This document shows, piece after piece, positions 34,343-46,000 of a stretch of DNA of 54,771 nucleotides. This DNA is from SKVR01 sp964589855 (GTDB lineage: Bacteria > Bacteroidota > Bacteroidia > Bacteroidales > UBA7960). Each line of letters opens with the position of its first letter. The stretch's first letter is position 1. Where the stretch lies: positions 1-54,771 of the forward strand of contig CAZPVB010000005.1 in the NCBI GenBank assembly GCA_964589855.1, given 5' to 3'. Made by a program: the position numbers and the translations under genes. The notes below the pieces were generated by a model. That model was given only the letters and a program-made list of their open reading frames with translations. It was not told the origin of the DNA and did no database searches.

Positions 34343-34471
34343 TGAACCGAGCCATGACAATACTATTGACACACACGCGGATGATTATCATTCGTGGCAT
34401 GGACAAAAAGACAAAACCGGAGTTTTGGCGAGCTCCATCTGACCGACTTAATCAAATTATAAACAGATGAA
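34342..34471 (+). repeat. Dispersed repeat R1, copy B, filling the fbpB-fbpC spacer
   Basis: 130 bp starting ATGAACCGAGCCATGACAAT at the fbpB stop codon and ending AAACAGATGAA, in which the ATG (34467-34469) is the start codon of fbpC. It is collinear with copy C on the other strand at 27597-27725 and shares both ends with copy A. GATGAAC occurs at both ends (34341-34347 and 34466-34472). CATCTG (34427-34432) can pair with CAGATG (34464-34469), which would place the fbpC start codon in a stem. Confidence 0.8.
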
Positions 34472-35519
34472 CATTCTTCAACTTCAAAATCTGGGAAAAC
34501 GGTACAAAGGTTCCAAAGAGTGGGCTGTTAAAGATTTTAACCTTACGGTGCGTAAAGGTGAGATCAATGCTTTGCTGGGTGAAAGCGGATGCGGGAAAAC
34601 AACCCTGCTGCGGTTGATTGCCGGGTTCGAAGTCCCTTCATCCGGTTCGGTGGTTTTGAACCGACAAACAGTTGCCGGCGAAGGTAAATTTGTTTCACCC
34701 CAGAAAAGAAAGGTGGGTATTGTATTTCAGGATTATGCCTTGTTCCCTCATCAAACTGTGTGGGAAAATATTATGTTCGGACTTTTTAAGTCTGACAAAA
34801 AAACAGCATCCGATAAAACAAACCAGGCACTTCAACTTACCGGTCTGCAAGGGTTGGAAAAAAGATATCCCCATCAGCTTTCAGGCGGACAAAAACAACG
34901 GGTGGCACTGGCCAGAGCCATGGCCCCCCAACCAGAACTGATCCTTTTCGATGAACCTTTCAGCAACATAGACAGCATGCGGAAAAACCAAATGCGCGAC
35001 GATATTTTCAATATCATCAAAAAAACACAAACAACCTCGGTTTTTGTCACGCACGAACCCAAAGATGTGTTGGCCATTTCAGATGCTATTTCCCTGATCA
35101 GGCAGGGCGAGCTTATCCAAACGGGTAGTCCGCATGCCATTTACCATCATCCTGTCAATCAGTATGTAGCAGGTTTCTTCGGGAAGACAAACCTGATCAG
35201 TGCTTTAACGATTGCTGATGGACTTCAAACCCCCATGGGTCTTATCCCCTTCAGGCACTCTTTTTCAGCACAGCAAAAAGTGAATCTGAGCATACGGCCA
35301 GAGGCATTCAATTTTGTAAATGGTGGCAGGCATGCTTTCAGGGGAGAAATTGTATCCATGCGGTTTTATGGAGAATACAACGAATTTATTTGCAGGGTAA
35401 GGAGCTCAGAAGGAGAAATTACGGATCTGGTCATCCATTCCAATAAGGATGCCCGGGTAGGAGAGGAAATTTTTTTTGAAATAAAGGAGCAATTTATTCA
35501 CATCATGCAGCAACCATAG
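34467..35519 (+). CDS. fbpC: Ferric-iron ABC transporter ATP-binding protein
   Basis: A 350-residue importer ATPase of the FbpC/PotA group. Walker A GESGCGKTT (about 38-46), Q-loop VGIVFQDYALFPHQTV, signature LSGGQKQRVALARAMA, Walker B LILFDEPFSNID, and H-loop SVFVTHEPKDVLAISD. A C-terminal TOBE-like regulatory domain (about 240-350: NLSIRPEAFNFV, GEIVSMRFYGEYNEFICRV) is present. The start ATG falls within the last bases of repeat R1 copy B, so the first residues (Met-Asn) are encoded by repeat sequence; no good Shine-Dalgarno is visible. It completes the fbpABC-type importer. Confidence 0.93.
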   Translation: MNILQLQNLGKRYKGSKEWAVKDFNLTVRKGEINALLGESGCGKTTLLRLIAGFEVPSSGSVVLNRQTVAGEGKFVSPQKRKVGIVFQDYALFPHQTVWENIMFGLFKSDKKTASDKTNQALQLTGLQGLEKRYPHQLSGGQKQRVALARAMAPQPELILFDEPFSNIDSMRKNQMRDDIFNIIKKTQTTSVFVTHEPKDVLAISDAISLIRQGELIQTGSPHAIYHHPVNQYVAGFFGKTNLISALTIADGLQTPMGLIPFRHSFSAQQKVNLSIRPEAFNFVNGGRHAFRGEIVSMRFYGEYNEFICRVRSSEGEITDLVIHSNKDARVGEEIFFEIKEQFIHIMQQP

Positions 35520-35522
35520 CCC

Positions 35523-35672
35523 TGCAAATGACAGGTAGAGCAAGCCAATCTTTTTTCCTTTTACTTCTCCATTGTTGATTCAATCCTCGCCCTTCCCAAC
35601 CTTCAGGAATCCTACTGACGTGCAAATGACAGGTGGGGCAGACAGTTGCTGGAAAGCGGAATTGCAAATTCC
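35523..35672. repeat. Short direct repeat pair and palindrome between fbpC and the barrel gene
   Basis: TGCAAATGACAGGT occurs at 35523-35536 and again at 35621-35634. A perfect palindrome GGAATTGCAAATTCC is at 35658-35672. A 63-codon frame on the minus strand (35503-35694) reads through both, including CPTCHLHV, but has no support as a gene. Confidence 0.45.
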
Positions 35673-35758
35673 ACTTAGCCATGAGTACAGGCATATATCA
35701 ACAATATGCAAGTTGAAACGTTAATCATGTATCTTTTTTTTTGACAAGTATTTGTATT

Positions 35759-37240
35759 TTGAAAAAACCGATTCACCCTTTACGGTTTCTGCAGAGCATT
35801 CTTTTGCCATTTCTTTTTGCTGCCTTTGCTGCAAAGGGGCAGGATATGCCTGGCATTGTATCTGACAGTCAGTCGGGAATCAACAGAGCCATCATCAATC
35901 CTGCCGCTGTTTTTGCCAATCCATGGTGTTTCGATCTCAGTCTTTTCAACACCTCTGGCGGTTTCCAGAATAATTATTACAACACCGATCTTACCACCAT
36001 TCGCCCTTTGGCTGTTTTCGGCAGCCAACCATTTGCCAACCTCTTCCAGGGCGACCTGTTCCCCGAAGACCCGCTTCCGGCCGGAGACTATGCCTATCAG
36101 CATTTCCGTATGAATGGCCCGGCATTTCGTTTTACATTCAACCAACACTCCATCGGGTTCATCTCAGGCATCAGGAATGTTTCCCATATTCAAAACATCC
36201 CATCCAATGTTGTTACATTTTTTGTGGAAGGACTTTCTTACCCCTCTCTTCAGGATATTGTATTTTCAGAACCTGTACCCTCTGCCGCAGCATCAATGGG
36301 ATGGACGGAAGTGGGACTGACCTATGCCCTGAACCTTACGCATAACGGGCCGTTATTCGATAAAATTGTTGCAGGCATTACTGCCAAACGCTTATGGGGG
36401 ATTCAATCGGTCTCCATACAAACAGATGAAATCACTTATGGTGTTCACAGCGACAGAAACATTCAGATTGATAACGTAAATGCTTCGCTGCAGTTTGCCA
36501 TTCCTCTTGCTCAGGATCAGTTTCGGACCACCACTGAAGACCTGATAAAGGGAAGAGGGATGGCTTTTGATCTGGGCATGAGCTGGATAAAACCTCCTTA
36601 TCAGGACATAAGACCCCTTTCGGGAAGATTATACGACAAAAACACCCCGCAACCCTATGATTTCATGGCCGGAGTATCTTTGCTCGATCTGGGCGCCATC
36701 TCCTGGCAGCAAAATACAAGAACAATTGAAGCACAAAACGTTGCATTATTGCACCATAATCCTTCATTAGGTGATTACGACAACCTGGATGAAATGATAC
36801 AGGATCTTCAGAACCGCCTGATCAACGGCAGTATAGAAAATACCCCCAACCAGCAGTATTGGTTGTATCTCCCAACCGCCATCAGCATGCAGGCAGATTA
36901 TTATGCAGGGAGAAATGTTTTTCTGGGTTTGCTGCTCATTCATGATCTTCCGCTTTTCCAACCCCGTGTGGCTCGTCCTTCGCAACTGATATTCACCCCC
37001 CGGTACGAAACATCATGGTTTTCGTTGTCAGCACCCCTTTCATTGTATCGCTACCGCCAGTTACGACCCGGTTTGGCGCTCAGGATAGGGTTTTTTACCC
37101 TCGGTACCAACATCGCCAACGAGGTTTTTACCCCCTCTTCTGTAAGTGGTTTCGACCTTTATTTTTCCTTCCATTGGAAAATAAAAAACTGCCGGAAAAA
37201 TAACCAAAGTGGAAACCCTTGTTTTGACAGTTGGATGTAA
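35759..37240 (+). CDS. Outer-membrane beta-barrel-like protein, DUF5723 type
   Basis: About 493 residues. No ATG is available at the natural start: TTG 35759 gives MKKPIHPLRFLQSILLPFLF, a normal signal peptide, and is preferred to the TTG at 35741. The mature protein resembles the DUF5723 family of predicted outer-membrane barrels of Bacteroidota: early SGINRAIINPAAVFANPW, then alternating amphipathic strands (FRFTFNQHSIGFISGIRNVS, MGWTEVGLTYALNLTH, GRNVFLGLLLIHDLP, RYETSWFSLSAPLSLYRYRQ, LRPGLALRIGFFTLGTNIAN) and an aromatic strand close to the end (GFDLYFSFHWKIK), followed by a short polar extension. Function unknown. It lies just upstream of two T9SS cargo genes on the same strand. Confidence 0.72.
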   Translation: MKKPIHPLRFLQSILLPFLFAAFAAKGQDMPGIVSDSQSGINRAIINPAAVFANPWCFDLSLFNTSGGFQNNYYNTDLTTIRPLAVFGSQPFANLFQGDLFPEDPLPAGDYAYQHFRMNGPAFRFTFNQHSIGFISGIRNVSHIQNIPSNVVTFFVEGLSYPSLQDIVFSEPVPSAAASMGWTEVGLTYALNLTHNGPLFDKIVAGITAKRLWGIQSVSIQTDEITYGVHSDRNIQIDNVNASLQFAIPLAQDQFRTTTEDLIKGRGMAFDLGMSWIKPPYQDIRPLSGRLYDKNTPQPYDFMAGVSLLDLGAISWQQNTRTIEAQNVALLHHNPSLGDYDNLDEMIQDLQNRLINGSIENTPNQQYWLYLPTAISMQADYYAGRNVFLGLLLIHDLPLFQPRVARPSQLIFTPRYETSWFSLSAPLSLYRYRQLRPGLALRIGFFTLGTNIANEVFTPSSVSGFDLYFSFHWKIKNCRKNNQSGNPCFDSWM

Positions 37241-37324
37241 CTCTTTTATCGACAAACCAAGATTGTCTTTTTATTTACCTGGGTTCATCCCTCCCTGTTA
37301 TTCATGGTTTTAACAGCAAATGCA

Positions 37325-37332
37325 TATCTTTG
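37325..37332 (+). promoter_or_regulatory. Candidate -7 box upstream of the 831-residue T9SS protein gene
   Basis: TATCTTTG is an exact TAnnTTTG match, giving a leader of about 90 nt. No clear -33 box at the right distance. Confidence 0.3.
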
Positions 37333-37430
37333 CAAATGTTTTCCTCCCTTCTGCAAGAAAAAGGAAAAATCTAAAGTTATCCTGATAAAACAAAACGCTG
37401 AACATCATTTCGTTTCTAAATTCTCTTCCC

Positions 37431-39926
37431 ATGAAAAGAAAAATTACCCCATTGATCATCATTTTTACACTCATCCTTATCACCAAAAGTTTCTCACAGC
37501 AAAATCTTACCCATTGGATCAATCATGTGAGCTCTCCTGATATTTTATTTGGAGAAGGTGTCACCGCTGATCCTGATGGGAATGCATACATAACAGGTTT
37601 TTTCAAAACACGATTGGCCATCAATCAGGATACCTTGCAGGTAGGTTCGATCAGAAACAGTCTTTTCTTTTCAAAAATTTCTCCTGACAACGAGACCCTT
37701 TGGACGGTAACTGCCCAGGCAGATGGTATTCAGGGTGTGAATGGATTTAAAAGTGTTTACAAAAACGGATTCATTTATTTGTTGGGTGATTTCAGAGGGG
37801 AAACGGTTTTTGGTTCTGCCGATTTTTCCGAAATAACCCTCAATGCTGAATACCGGTCATTTTTTATTGCCAAATACAGGGATAACGGCGTTCTGGAATG
37901 GGTAAAACCCATCACCACCTCCAATGCTACAGGGTTTGTAACCGTAGGTGGTACACATGGCCTCGCTGTTGATGACTACGGTGGCGTTTATCTGTCTACC
38001 GGTTTCAGAAATTCTGCGAATATTGATGGAGTGGAAGTTAGAGACCCCACACCGTTCGAAAATCTTGGAAATGCCCTGGTCTTTAAGCTCGATGCCAATG
38101 GAGCATACCAATGGCACTGGAACTCTGCATTTGGTGGAACAGAGAATGCCATGGCCATCAATGTAAATCAGCAAGATGAATTGTATTTTACGGTCAGATA
38201 TTCCGACACCCTCGACATCAATGGAAATATATCCGCCAGACCCGATCAGGGGGGACTTGCGCTGGTTGAGTTCGATCTGCAGGGAAACTATCAGTCGCAT
38301 CTTTTTATGGCAACCGAAGCAAATCTTATTACTGGCGTTAGATGCTTCGACCTGGAATTTGATGCACAACAGGATATTTATCTGGCAGGGTCTTACAGGA
38401 CAGATATTTTAATTGGTCCGGGTGCTTTTCTTTTAACCGAAAATCCGGTTCGTAGTGATGGTTTCATCATAAAAATCAATGGTGATACCCATGAATGGGA
38501 GTGGGGGAAAAACTATGGTGATCCGGAGGAAAATGACGAAATCAAATCATTGATCTATGCCGAAGATGATAATTTTATGATGGCGGGTAATTTCAGGGGT
38601 GCCATGCAACTCAGTGAAGATATATCCCTGACCTCTATTGAAGAATCGACCGATGGTTTCTGGGCAGCAGCCGACATTGAAGGCAACATACTGCAGGCCA
38701 TGAGCTTTGGCTCCGGCACCAATGATGCTGTCGGTCAGATGGCGGTTTCTCCTCAGATGCATACTTATGTTATCGGACGCCACCAGGATGCTTTCAATTA
38801 TGGTGAAACAACATTTAACGCCTGGGGTAGCTTCGATGTTTTTCTCGTTAAACTCCGTCAGCCCTCATCTGATGCCAATCTTCAATCGGTATCTTTTAAC
38901 AATGATCCATTCTCTGATTTCAACCCGGAAACAACGGAATACCTTATTCCACTTCCTCATGCTACCAATGAAGTTCCTGAAACGGATGCAACTCCTGCCA
39001 GTAGTTTTGCTGATGTAGTAATCATCCAGGCTGCCTCTTTATCTGGCACTGAGGAAGAGAGAACGACCAGGGTAATGGTTACTTCGGAAGACGAAACCAC
39101 CCAACGTGAATATGCTTTTACTTTTCGCCTGATGAATAACGATACAACCCTTGTCAATATCTTTCTGGATGGCAATGAGCTTGAAAATTTCGACAGTCAA
39201 ACCTTCGAATATGAATACATTGTGCCTTATGATGAAGAATTACCGGAGATCACTGCATTGGCAGCGGATGAAAATGCTACCGCTACAGTTTCTGAGTTTC
39301 AGGCTCCTGAACCTGGTGGATTCTGGGGGAAAACTGAAATCTCTGTTGTAGCAGAGGATCCTGATTATACAGCAGTGTATACCGTCAACATGCGTATGCA
39401 ACACACCAATGCGCTGCTGCAGGAAATTCTGATCGATGGGTCTGTGTTTGAAGATTTTGATCCTGAAGTGTTTACCTATCAGATTGATTACATTCCCGGA
39501 GACAATCAGCATCCAACGGTAGAAGCAACTGCGCAAAGTCCTTTTGCTACACATATCACCGAACAGGTAACCGATATCAATGGGACAGAAGAGCAAAGAA
39601 CGGCCACCATAACCGTTACAGCCGAAGCCCCCTCTTTCGTTGAGCAATACAACCTGGTTTTCTCTTTGGGTACGCAAATACAAAGTCTCTCTGAACAACA
39701 AAAATTCGCTGTATATCCCAACCCTGCCAGCAAAAACCTGAAGTTAACATTTACAGAGATACCTGTTGAGGTGCGTTTATCAGATATCAAAGGACAATTA
39801 TTACTGAAAACCGAACCTGCTTCCCATCAAACATCATTGCCGGTATCTGATCTTCAAAACGGGATATACTTCATCAGTGTGATTTTTGACGATGGATCAG
39901 AAACCCGGTCTTTTATCAAACAATAA
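37431..39926 (+). CDS. T9SS-secreted protein: beta-propeller-like region and three beta-sandwich repeats
   Basis: An 831-residue secreted or surface protein. Signal peptide 1-22 (PLIIIFTLILITKSFSQ). Residues about 25-475 contain SBBP/propeller-like strands with recurring patterns (GVTADPDGNAYITGFFK, LAVDDYGGVYLSTGFRN, FDAQQDIYLAGSYRTD, AVSPQMHTYVIGRHQD). Three tandem repeats of about 83-90 residues follow (about 480-565, 568-655, 658-745). Each begins with L-x-x-I/V...F..FDPET-x-Y and ends with R-x-A/V-I-T-V-T-A-x-D...Y-x-x-x-F, like bacterial cadherin-like/Ig-like modules. A type A T9SS sorting domain ends it (FAVYPNPASKNLKLTFTEIP, VRLSDIKGQLLLKTE, GIYFISVIFDDG). The large subtilisin gene follows on the same strand 143 bp from the stop. 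Confidence 0.88.
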   Translation: MKRKITPLIIIFTLILITKSFSQQNLTHWINHVSSPDILFGEGVTADPDGNAYITGFFKTRLAINQDTLQVGSIRNSLFFSKISPDNETLWTVTAQADGIQGVNGFKSVYKNGFIYLLGDFRGETVFGSADFSEITLNAEYRSFFIAKYRDNGVLEWVKPITTSNATGFVTVGGTHGLAVDDYGGVYLSTGFRNSANIDGVEVRDPTPFENLGNALVFKLDANGAYQWHWNSAFGGTENAMAINVNQQDELYFTVRYSDTLDINGNISARPDQGGLALVEFDLQGNYQSHLFMATEANLITGVRCFDLEFDAQQDIYLAGSYRTDILIGPGAFLLTENPVRSDGFIIKINGDTHEWEWGKNYGDPEENDEIKSLIYAEDDNFMMAGNFRGAMQLSEDISLTSIEESTDGFWAAADIEGNILQAMSFGSGTNDAVGQMAVSPQMHTYVIGRHQDAFNYGETTFNAWGSFDVFLVKLRQPSSDANLQSVSFNNDPFSDFNPETTEYLIPLPHATNEVPETDATPASSFADVVIIQAASLSGTEEERTTRVMVTSEDETTQREYAFTFRLMNNDTTLVNIFLDGNELENFDSQTFEYEYIVPYDEELPEITALAADENATATVSEFQAPEPGGFWGKTEISVVAEDPDYTAVYTVNMRMQHTNALLQEILIDGSVFEDFDPEVFTYQIDYIPGDNQHPTVEATAQSPFATHITEQVTDINGTEEQRTATITVTAEAPSFVEQYNLVFSLGTQIQSLSEQQKFAVYPNPASKNLKLTFTEIPVEVRLSDIKGQLLLKTEPASHQTSLPVSDLQNGIYFISVIFDDGSETRSFIKQ

Positions 39927-40068
39927 TAGTTTTGACACCCTTCAATTGAGCGTCTCTTGAAATGGACAAACAGATAATAAAAAATTCATGAAAAAAATGA
40001 TTGGCAGTAAACCCCACTTGGGTATATGGTTCAAAAATCTGAATATCAATAACAACACATCCGGTACT

Positions 40069-43000
40069 ATGAAAAAAATGACAATCCTGAAAGGATACAT
40101 TGCGTTGACGTTTTTCATCCTTCCCCTCTTCCTTTCTGCACAACAATTTAAAGCCAGCGAAAAGATACCTGCCGACAGGGTAAAAAAACTCTCTGATCTT
40201 TGGGTAGAGAACAGCTTTAAATGGGAGCAAAACCAGGTGGATAGAAAATCTTTCTTTGCACGCCAGGCAGGTGACACACTTTATCGCGATTCGCTGATCA
40301 CTGTTCAGCTCATGGGGTTCAGCAAGCGTGGTGAGCCCATTTATTATCAAACCTACAACCTTTTTGGTGCCCGCACACTAAAAACCAACAACCTTTGGAG
40401 TGGAGGAGTATCAGAACTCGATCTCAACGGAGAAGATATGACCCTGGGTATTTGGGATGGTGGTAAACTGCGGCACACCCATCAGGAGTTTGGCGGACGT
40501 ACCACACAAATGGATGATGATGGTTTTATGAGTGGCCACTCCAACCATGTTGCTGGCACAATGGTTTCGGCAGGTTTGGTACCTACCGCAAAAGGGATGG
40601 CGCCCCAGGCCAACCTTCACGCATATACATTTACCGAAGATGAAACCGAGATGATTGAAGCAGCCACCAACGGATTGCTCATCTCCAATCACTCTTATGG
40701 CAGACCTACAGGATGGCTCTTCATGACCAACCTGTGGTGGTGGTACGGTGACACCAGGATCAGCGACACCGAGGATTATAAGTTCGGGTTTTATACCGAA
40801 GAAACCCGGGTGAGAGACGAAATCACTTATCTGGCGCCCTATTACCTGCAGGTGCATGCTTCAGGAAATGATGCCCTGGATACTGGTCCGGAAGAGGGTG
40901 AGGAGTATAATGTTTACAACCACGATGTGGGGGCGTGGGTGAAATCAACCGATTCCAGAATTCCCGACGGAGGTGAACAAGGATACGATATGATCTCGTC
41001 ACTGGTGCTGGGAAAAAACGTTTTAACCATTGGTTCGGTGGCAGATGCCTCTGATTACTCGGGGCCGGAAAGTGTTCAGATTAGTGAATTTACCAGCACC
41101 GGACCAACCGACGACGGACGGATCAAACCCGACCTTTCTGCCAAAGGGCAGGGTTTGCTCTCTACATGGGTAGATGACGATCAAAGCTATGCCGGACTTA
41201 CCGGTACTTCTATGGCGGCACCTACCATTACAGGATCTTTGATTCTGCTGCAGCAACTCAACCACCGCCTTTATGGAGATTATCTCAGGGCATCAACGGT
41301 GAAAGCGCTTGCCATACATACCGCCAGAGAAGCAGGACCTCATCCGGGACCTGATTACAAATACGGATGGGGATTACCCGATATTGAAGCAGCTGCCGGA
41401 ATATTGCCCGAAAAAGATAACAACACCATCATACAGGAAAGAAACCTGGTGCAGGATGCCGTGCCTTCCTACACCAGGACTGTTTACTCCAATGGAAGCA
41501 AACCCCTGGAGGCAACGCTCGTATGGACAGATGTACCCGGAGAGGTGAAGGAACCGGTTCTCAACGACAGAACACCCACACTGGTTAATGACCTTGATCT
41601 GAGGATTACCAGACTGGATGACCAGCAGGTTTTTTATCCCTGGAGGTTAGATCCTGATAACCCTGCCGACGCTGCAATCCAGGGCGATAACCAGGCAGAT
41701 AATGTAGAAAAAATTCAAATCATGCTTCCCGATCCGGGTGAGTACCTGGTAGAGGTAACCCATAAAGGACAACTCGTTGACCTGATCAACGAGCAAAACA
41801 AACGCCAGTCTTTCTCTCTTGTCATTTCAGGCATTGCCGAAAGAACTGTTGACCTGGCCATTACAGATTTTAATGTTCTGGTCTCCGGATGCAGCTTTTC
41901 AGCGCAAACCCCTGCCTTTGTCACCATTGAAAACAAGGGACAGCAGGCGGTACAGGACCTGGAGATTGCTTATATGGTCACCAACAAGAACCAGGATACA
42001 CTGTCAGAAGGAACCCTGGAACTGGAAAACCTGGATCCGGGCATGCAGGAAGACCTCGAAGTTTTCGCAGACCTTTCTGAAGGATTCGAATTTACTTTTT
42101 CAGCATCTGTTGAACACCCCAATGACATGTTACCCGCCAACAATCACTTTGAAAGACAGATCGTCTCTGATAGCTGGATGGTTTCAGAAGATAGTTACGA
42201 AAATAGTTTTGAAGGAATTGCAGATGTTGCCGAAATCGGCTGGCAGATCATCAATGCCAATGACGATGGATCATCCTGGATGCTGCGTATTGCCGACGGG
42301 GAAAACCAGTTTGCCAGTGATGGTGCCAACACCATGCGATATGGCGTGCTCAACCCTGCTGAGGATGGTGTGGAAACACAGCAGCAAGGCAACGACTGGC
42401 TGATCAGCAATTGTATGTTTCTGACACCGGGGGAGAATTACCGGCTTTCTTTCGATTACAGGGCCTGGACATCCGACTTTCCCGAAAGTATGAAGGTATG
42501 GATCGGCCAATCTGATAACCCCGAAGCGTTTACTGAATTGCTTGTTGATCTTGAAAATTTCGATAATGAAGAGTTTTTAACCGAACTCCCACAGTTTTCT
42601 GTAGAGGAAGAAGGAAATTACTTCATTGCTTTTCAGGTAACCAGCCAACCTGATCACCGGTTTATTTATCTCGATAACATTATTGTTGAGCGAATGGTTT
42701 TCAATGACATTGCCGCCGATGATCTTACCATCAATGCTTCCGGTTGTGATTTCTCAGCAGAAACATCCATCACAGCATCCTTTGCAAACATGGGGCTAGA
42801 CCCCCAGGAAAACTTTGATCTTCAGTTAGAGGTTTATCACTTCCAAACAGACCAATCATTTAACTATACAGAAACTTTTAACGGTACACTGCAATCACTC
42901 GAAGAAGGTGAGGTGGAATTTACTGCCAATATGAGTTTCTATGGTGAATATGAACTTACCCTTACCACCTTGCTGCCCAATGATGAAAAACCCGGTAACA

Positions 43001-46000
43001 ATCAAACCGTATTGCCTGCCAGCAATTCTTTGGTAGATCTTGAAGTACAGTCATTTTTTACCAACTTCGACGGATTGGAAAGCGAAGAAGACATTGATTG
43101 GACCATCATCAATGTAAACAACGATTCTCATACCTGGCGACACTATGGTGTGGCGGGGCAGTCTTATTCGCGCCCCAACTCCATGAACTACTACAGGGGA
43201 GCCTCCGGTGACGGGAACCCCGGCGTTACCAACGACTGGCTCATAACCAACTGCCTGAGAATGGAAGAAGGAAACACCTACCGCATCAGTTTCTATACAG
43301 CCACACAAGGTACCAACGACCAGGATGAGTATGATATCTATCTGATGGAAGGTACACAGGTGGAAGATACACTTCAACAGTTTGGTTACGTGCACATTGA
43401 TAAGTTTGAGTACACGCATCGTGAATATGTGGTCGTCGCTCCCCATACCGGTATTTTCCATATAGGATTTTATGTTTCCACGAATCCTCCCTCCTCTGTA
43501 CAAAGCTTTATTGATGATGTTACCATTGAAAAAGCAGAAAATACCGATCTCACCATCCTTTCCATTGATCAGAAAACTTTTGGATGCAATGCTTTTGATG
43601 CACAAACACCGGTTGAAGTCGTATTGAAAAACCGGGGTATCAATGATATCAATGAGGCAACCATCCAACTCATAGCTACAACAGAGGAAGGAGAGAATGA
43701 ACTTTATGAGATAGTCTACCAGGAACTGCTGCCATCGCAGGCAATCGACACCGTTTCATTTGAAGTGGATCTATCTCAACTGAATACCATTTATGAACTC
43801 AACGCTCAGGTCTTACATCCGGAGGATGAAGAACCTGTAAATGATACCCTTACAGATTTTATCAGAAATACCAGTGTTGACCTTACCCAGGACGATTTGT
43901 ATTTCAATGATTTTGAGATGACTGAAATTGATGGACATAGCCGCCTGATGGATCCGTTGTTGGGTTGGTGGTACGAGAATGCCAACAGCGATATTGCCTC
44001 TGACGGTTTACCGATTACCTGGGTATTAAGAAAGAACAATGATTTTGCCTTGTCTGGCGAAGTTTCTGTAAGATCGGGAAGAAGCACCGAAGAAGCAGCC
44101 GACGACTGGCTATTCTCCAATTGTTTCCAAATGGACAAGGACGAGAAGTATCTCCTTAACTTCCATTATACCGGTCGCACAGCAAGTGCCACTGAAAAAA
44201 TGTCTGTTTATCTGGGAACCAGCCAGGACTCCGGAACCATGACCCAACTGCTGTGGGATGAAACGTTCAGCAGCGGCATTGACTATCAGAAAGCAACCAT
44301 TACGTTTAGTCCGCCCGAGAACGGAACATATTACATCGGATTTCACCATTACAGCGATGCCGATCAGGCATGGATATTCCTGGATGATTTCAGCATAACC
44401 AGAAATTACGATCTCGACCTGGCCATGGATTCTATTCAGGTACAATCAGATGCCTGTGGAATCTCAGAATCAACTCCTGTGAGATTTTCCTACAAAAATT
44501 CAGGAAACGATGTTTTTGATCATCCGGTAACATTAACCTATCAAGTAATCGATCCCGACGGAAACATCAGCGAAACAGGTGAGCAGGTTCAGCAAATCAC
44601 AATGAATACCGGTGATGTGGTTTCCTTTGATGTGAATGTGGACCTCAGAAAATATGGTGAGTATATTCTCGAAGCGTTGGTAGAACTGCCAGAAGAGGCA
44701 GAAGAACCCATGAATGAAAACAATTCGCTGGAAATAACATTCCGGAATACCACCATGTTTCCCCAAACAGAAGATATCTACATTACTTTTGAAGATTACG
44801 AAAACCTGGATGAAACAGGATTCAGTTTTTCTGATGAAAACAGCGACGGCTTCAGATGGGATCTGGGCACCAACTTCACCAACTTCTCTTTCTCGGGAGA
44901 AAAGGTACTTTACTATACTTACAACGAGGACAACAGTGCCGACGATTGGCTCTTTTCATCATGTGCCCGTTTGGAAGCAGAAACAGTTTACAATGTAAGT
45001 TATTATTACCGTATCTTCTCTGCCGATTATCCTGAAAGCATGGATTTTGGTATTGCCTCCGAACCCCATCCCGACCATATCATTGAAGTGCTGGATGTAA
45101 AAGAAGAAATGATCAATCAAAATTTCAGACGCGTTACCTATGCTTTTTCTGTTCCTGAAACGGGAAACTACTTTTTTGCCTGGCATGCTTACAGTCCGGC
45201 ATTTCACCGCTTTATTCTGGTAGATGATCTGGCACTGAAAACAGCGCCTGTTGCAGATGCCGTTGTCAACACAATAGAAGCACAGGTATCTCCATGCGAG
45301 TTTAACCAACAAACCCCCATAAGGGCGTCATTGCGCAACCTGGGTTCGGAAGCCTTGCCCGCCGGTGAAATGCAGGTTGCCATAGCCGGCAACGCTGGTG
45401 AGCAAACCCTCACGCTGGAAATACCGGCAATGGAACCGCTTCAGAAAACAGATATTTCCTTTGATGCCGATATGACCGGGCAGGGACGTGTTCTGTTCGA
45501 TTATGAACTCGAAATACCGGGTGATGATGTTGCCAGCAACAATCAGGGCAGTTTTGCCATCTTTGCCAGCAGGGTGGACCTGCAACAACCGGGAAGCTGG
45601 TTTATACAGGATTTTGAAACTGTTTTTTCACTGCGCGAGACCGACTGGAGCATCTTCAACGTAAACAACGACAACCGGTACTGGGGTATCAGGGTAAACG
45701 ACCCGGGATTATCGTTTAGCGGACACAATTACCTGGTCTATTTTACCGGAAACACTTCAAAACCAGCAAACGACTGGGTAATCAGCGGATGTTACGACCT
45801 GAATGAAGACCTGCGCTACAAGGCAGCTTTCTATTACCGCCTCGGATCAGGAGATCATAACCTGAAAATGGCTGTTGGCGATTCCCCCTTCCCGGAAGCA
45901 ATGAACCAGACCATCCTGGAGGAAATATCCCTGACCGAACCTAATCAACCTTACAAAGCCCTTGAAAGCAGTTTCGAAATCGGACAATCCGGAAAATATC

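Noticed and set aside
35503..35694. Minus-strand 63-codon frame containing CPTCHLHV
   Set aside because: It overlaps the fbpC end and a direct repeat, has no start signal, and its cysteines fall in the repeated TGCAAATGACAGGT sequence read in reverse.
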